Source: Argopecten irradians (taxonomy: Eukaryota; Mollusca; Bivalvia; Pectinida; Pectinidae). Taken from it: a stretch of 64,000 nt of DNA. Under the pieces are notes generated by a model. It was not told where the DNA came from, ran no database searches, and saw only the letters and a program-made list of their open reading frames with translations. The number at the start of each line of letters is the position of its first letter. Position 1 is the first letter of the stretch. A program made the position numbers and the translations under genes. The DNA is taken from positions 5,039,620-5,103,619 of the forward strand of contig NC_091135.1 of assembly GCF_041381155.1 (NCBI RefSeq), in the 5' to 3' direction. This document shows, one piece after another, positions 59,901 through 64,000 of the stretch.

Positions 59901-62860
59901 CAAGCGCAGTTTGCTCTCATATCGTCTATGAACTTCAAGCGCTTATTATGACGTCCATATCATTGTGACCTCTCACCTCTCAATTGTCGTGCCGGCGATC
60001 ACGGAAAACGGCTGTTCAAATGATTGTTAAATCCATAACGATAACGAATGGTTGATTCATTCATTATAACTGCACAATCCATTGGGATGTCATCATTTAG
60101 TTGTAGCCAAATGTAAATATACGCATTGAACGTCTTTTAGTTTTAGTTTGCATTCATTGCCAAAATAATTGTCAACTGTAGAGAGGCAAATTCAACATAA
60201 AGCGCGCTTCATGGAATTTGTCTCTGTCCAGTTCGCATTCATATTGACAATGAATGGAAACTGAAAGACGTTCAATGCTTAACAGAATCGACGTGTGTGT
60301 CGCTCACAAAATAATGACGTTACAATGGATGATAATATTAACAATAATAAAACCTTTACTTCACGAGAATTATATATTTAGTACAGTACTTATCCTATAT
60401 ATAGCCCTCACAATAATATAAAGAATACAGGAACAAACATGTAATACATTCATTTTGACAGAAATAAACATTATCATATTGTAATCTTCACTCAAATACG
60501 CACAAACATGTTTTTTTAAAACAAATAAACTTTATGTTTATTGATATCAACAATACCCAGTATATCCCTTGCATATATACATAACAATGATTTATCGATC
60601 ATTAACAAAAACAATAACACGATATTGCATCTACTTAGCCTATTCGGTGTTGATAATATATTTATATAGATAAAAATACATATAAAACGAGAATGTAAAG
60701 AAAATTTAGTTTGATAAAAAACATTGTTAAAAATGATTTTTAACATCATTTTGGAAGACAAAAAAATGATGGAACAGTTTTTAAACTAGCATGTAAGTTG
60801 TCTCAGAGCTTAACTCCATTTTGATGAAGAGATTCAAAATATGAACTAAGCAAGATTTGTTTGTTTGTTTGTTTGTTGTAACGTCCTATTAACAGCTATG
60901 GTCATGTAAGGACGGCCTCCCATGTATGCAGTGTGCAGCGTGTGTGAAGTTCGAGGTGCGTGTTTTGGGAGACTGCGGTATGTTTGTGTAGTGTCTTCTT
61001 GTATAGTGGAACTGTTGCCAATTTTATAGTGCTATATCACTGAAGCATGCCGCCTAAGGCACAAAGCAACATACCCCACCCGGTCACATTATACTGACAA
61101 CGGGCAAGCCAGTCGTCCCACTACCTGTTTGCTGAGCGCTAAGCAGGAGCAAAAATTACCACAATTATAGACTTTGGTGTGTCTCGGCCAGGGGAAAAAA
61201 CCCAGAGCCTTCCTCACAGGGGCGAACGCTCAACCCAAGGCCAAAAGTGAGGCGGTGCTATATAAGGGAGGCATAAGGAAACATTAAGTCAGTTATGAAG
61301 AAGAGAAACGATAATATCCTAAATTTAGTCGCATTTTACGATCATGCAATAGGGGCAGCAGGTACAATTTTATTGCCCTACCTGCAGGGCCACTGTAAGT
61401 AAGTTTAATTTATTTTGTGTCGTCGATCTTAACCCATAATGATACATTTAATTGCATGAAATAAAAAAAAAAGTTTTCAAATATTCAAGTTCCTACTTGC
61501 AAGGAAGATATCTCCGTTATATGTAAAGACGGAATACTAGTTTCTAACACACACAAGAGAAATCATTTATGATTGGTTACTAATTAACGTTTTGCTTTAT
61601 TATCAGGCAATGAGATAGCAAATATCCAGGACCAAGTAAGCCTATCTATTTCTTTACAAAATACTGGCTCATCTTTTATTATTGAAATCACTCCTGACGT
61701 TATGGGCACTTTACCTTCAGGAGGGGAGTTCCTGGAATTCAAATACATTGCCGTCAAATCCTTTGCATTATCAGCGTTTGGTACGTATTTAAATAGCTTT
61801 GTTTTCATTTGCCTAACTAGACGTATGATACCCTTGAAACGTCGTTTTCTACATAAAATGTAAGAGAGTTTTTTTATCAATAGATGAATACAATTTGAAA
61901 TGTATATCTCCATATGTATCATGTTTATCGCCCACGTGTAAGAAGAAGCATTTCATTGGTTATCTCATGTGATGAGAAATGGTCAATCATATATACACAA
62001 TAATGGGTTTAACTTTAACAGGTAATTTATAGATTCTTTACAACATCAGAGTAATAACATTTATACTGCTACTACACTGATAATGACAGGACCTATCTAG
62101 GTAGATCTACATACAAAATTTTCAACACATTGTGTACGTAACTAAAGAGGTTTTTTCTATAAGCTTTGTTTTCGCAATAAAGTATTTTTTGAAATAATTG
62201 CAATTTCAGCTTTACAGTCTATACACAATCCATTTTGAAACTTTACATATGCCATATTTTTGGCTTCAAGAGATTGTTTAATTTACTTAGTTTACCTTCA
62301 ATAAATGTCAACGCAAAATAATTTTATTCGAATGCATTGTTTTGATACCCTTGTTTTACGAATATTGACCTCTATACATATTTGTAAAGACTGTTGTCAA
62401 GGACATAGATGGAATCTATATATGTACATGTACACACTTGCTATTGCTTGTTGAATCATGTTATGGCGTATATCTTACGATCAAGAAATGCATCTTGCCT
62501 GTAAATGTGTTGACAAACAATATTGTTGTCGTTGTTTTGTGAGCTCCAAAAACGACATGGGTAAAGTATGATTTATTGTCCATTAGTCCTACCTTCCAGT
62601 GATTGTGACGTCATTTTTGGCGTGACTTTTGTGACTTTATAAATAACGGAAGGTGGGACTATTCGACGATAGATTGCACTTTACCTACGTCGTTTTGGGA
62701 TCTCGAAACCCCCGTATTAAGCGCTGAAAATCGGTACTGTGCTTGTTTTTGCGTTAGATACTGCGTGTGGTTCAGGAGCACAGGGCGAAACTATTGACTT
62801 GCAATCCGAGCCTGGTGGGACAAGATGTATCCAAACTCCGAGCTTCCCGGATAATTATCC
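56911..62860 (+). CDS. Secreted CUB-domain protein, 5' part (partial)
   Basis: The first exon, 56911-56966, encodes MWMLYVLLFAVTIHHGNG, a good signal peptide. Four later exons chain in frame: 57867-57954, 59383-59495, 61607-61780 and 62758-62860, all with clean splice sites and compatible phases. They encode a CUB-like unit: VPCSPRFTTPCKWTVNKP gives the C...CxW core, followed by VEIT, SLSI and FKYIAV strands. A second CUB start follows: ACGSGAQGETIDLQ, then CIQTPSFPDNYP. The signal exon ends in phase 2 but 57867 needs phase 1, so a small exon is probably missing between them (57549-57584 would fit), or the signal exon belongs to another gene. CUB domains are extracellular disulphide-bonded binding modules. 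The rest lies beyond the window. The role is not assignable. Confidence 0.6.
58454..58520 (+). repeat. Repeat family G, copy 2, in CUB gene intron
   Basis: Contains gccaaggctcgaaaaaataaa and ctcgtttcataaaatctc, matching 53587-53650. The 132-aa minus-strand open frame at 58248-58646 spans it and is probably not a gene. Confidence 0.5.
58737..59150. mobile_element. Repeat family F copy 3, in CUB gene intron
   Basis: Shares with 31167-31653 the blocks gtgtaatactggctggt, cacctgaggctgtatt-like, cgaatttatttcataatggcg and gtatgaaagaaaaata. The terminal hairpin is degraded. Confidence 0.6.
59764..59856. mobile_element. MITE-B partial copy, in CUB gene intron
   Basis: The left half only: tattctgtatttgcac, gttatctgcccttgtg and gagcgtaacgtcata match 20430-20613. 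The right arm is missing. A right-arm fragment (ttatatgtaaagacggaata) lies separately near 61510-61540. Confidence 0.6.
60123..60278. mobile_element. Short foldback element, in CUB gene intron
   Basis: The ends gcattgaacgtctttt and the complement at 60260-60278 pair, and pairing continues through a cattcattg/caatgaatg block. It is 156 bp and non-coding. Confidence 0.75.
60858..61396 (+). mobile_element. Repeat family R1, fullest copy, in CUB gene intron
   Basis: It is preceded by a (ttgt)n run. It starts taacgtcctattaacagc, then aaggacggcctcccatg, ttttgggagactgcggtat, gcatgccgcctaaggca, ccccacccggtcacatta, ttatagactttggtgtgtct, aaggccaaaagtgaggcgg, and ends at ccctacctgcagggcca. This is the reference copy for the fragments at 1986, 8840, 14726, 32621 and 55399. 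Its start is the complement of a 3' tail remembered from bivalve SINEs. Confidence 0.75.
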
Positions 62861-64000
62861 GTAAGTTATACACGTTTTTCTTATTTCTGAGACAACGTAC
62901 TCGTCACTAAAGCTGTTTAATGCTGTGTGTCATAACCAACATAAAGCCAGGCAAACAATTTCTGAATTTCGACAGCTTATAACGCGAATATTTCGCATAG
63001 TAATGGTTTAGTCCACCATGAACTATTCAAATTACCTTTCGTCCGTGGTCGTTCCATCCGTCCTTCTGTCCATTTGTTAACAATTCTTGTTACTGTTTTT
63101 TGGTGTTTTTCCTCGTGAAGTACAAAAGGAATATTTCTCAAATTTGATATATATGTTTCGCTAGGACTCTAGCTGTTCATATTGCATTTTGGGACCAATC
63201 GGTCAACAAGATGGCCGGCAATTTCATTAGTAAAGCGACATTAGTAAATTACGCACACACCTTACTAATCGAAAAAAAAACCCATCGATCTAGAGACACA
63301 AAAGGGTACAGGTCTACACGAAGCAAAATCAGAAGTACTTGGTTCAGAACAACAGACACTCTATTCAGTAAATAATTTTTAATAAAAACGAGAATACGCA
63401 CGTCAAATGCTGATTTACAATCGCACAATTAATCTTTCTTCATACGCTGATGTAACAAGAAAATTAAGAGTTGAGCGGCATCCCTAGCAGGTCATCTCCG
63501 CTATCGATAATAACAAACAAATCAATTCATAATGGCCACATACGCAATGTGATTTTCTTTGGATATAACACGCAACACCAAATGGGCCCGGCTGGTGAGC
63601 ATTAAGCACAATACCAATTTCGTGGCGTCAAACGCAATCACCGAAAAACAACGTCTTATGTCTAGAATCATTGCAGATGCATCAGAAAACGAACTCCATC
63701 GTTACATATGCGGGAAATGGAGGTATCAAAGTGACACAATGAAGATTATTTAGTTCTGGGTATATGAAGTACCGACATACACTGTAGGACTTAACGTCTG
63801 GGAACCAGATTTCGAACAAGCGATGGATCCTGCTTTTGGCCTGAAAATGTACTTACAAGTACGTGAATGGGAACATCGTGATCGCTTAAATAAGCAACCA
63901 TCATGGTACTGATACCAAAATGCTGAAGTCGGATATCGTTATTGTTTATAATGGTAGCCTTTCTCAATTGGAACATACGTGGTATAACGTGCGGATGCTA
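62861..64000. other. Right-edge segment: CUB gene intron and unassigned remnant
   Basis: 63018-63220 contains a run of cgtcc/cttc-type motifs and gggaccaatcggtcaacaag, resembling from memory an interspersed repeat of bivalves. From 63559 to about 63912 one + strand frame reads like diverged protein (RLMSRIIADASENELHRYIC; WVYEVPTYTVGLNVWEPDF; VREWEHRDRLNKQ) but has an internal stop and no motif I recognise. No further CUB exon is visible here. Confidence 0.35.

Noticed and set aside
61584-61922. 112-aa open frame on - strand
   Set aside because: It is the antisense shadow of the CUB exon at 61607-61780, which has clean splice sites and matching phases.

Overview
This 64 kb window is animal genomic DNA: AT-rich, with small exons bounded by GT/AG introns and dense short non-autonomous repeats. 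The repeats (a tRNA-derived SINE with a bivalve-type head, and a family carrying the 'taacgtcctattaacag' tail motif) and the proteins point to a bivalve mollusc, possibly a scallop. That assignment rests on remembered repeat motifs, not on a search.

Region 1 (1-41,800) is a head-to-tail array of cytochrome P450 genes of the CYP3 clan (CYP3A-like), all on the + strand. It holds the last exon of an upstream copy (P450-A, 1-52) and three full 14-exon genes: P450-B (4021-13915), P450-C (17049-28221) and P450-D (32232-41599). All three share the same intron positions and phases and code for 502, 502 and 501 aa. Each has an N-terminal membrane anchor, a WxxxR C-helix, an I-helix (A/G)Gx(D/E)TT motif, ExxR, PERF and FGAGPRNC(I/V)G. 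They would be ER monooxygenases; substrates cannot be read from sequence. P450-D has an apparent non-canonical acceptor (AT instead of AG) before exon 11 and a fourfold 60-bp repeat of its C-terminal coding end. Introns and spacers carry MITEs, foldback elements and tandem arrays.

Region 2 (41,600-48,356) has no convincing coding gene. It holds a tRNA-like relic, a trinucleotide repeat and a near-perfect 102-bp hairpin.

Region 3 (48,357-51,690) is a two-coding-exon gene for a 606-aa protein: an unrecognised helical N-terminal region, a long coiled coil and a C-terminal Death-like domain. It probably works in innate immune or cell-death signalling.

Region 4 (51,690-56,910) is repeat-rich spacer. 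Region 5 (56,911 to beyond the window) is the 5' part of a gene for a secreted protein with a signal peptide and at least two CUB-like domains, its introns again filled with MITEs. The right edge holds an unassigned, possibly decayed coding remnant.

No retrovirus, LTR element, Polinton or other virus-like element was recognised. Exons were assigned by eye from reading frame, splice consensus and alignment of the three paralogues, so boundaries are strong for the P450s and weaker for the CUB gene.
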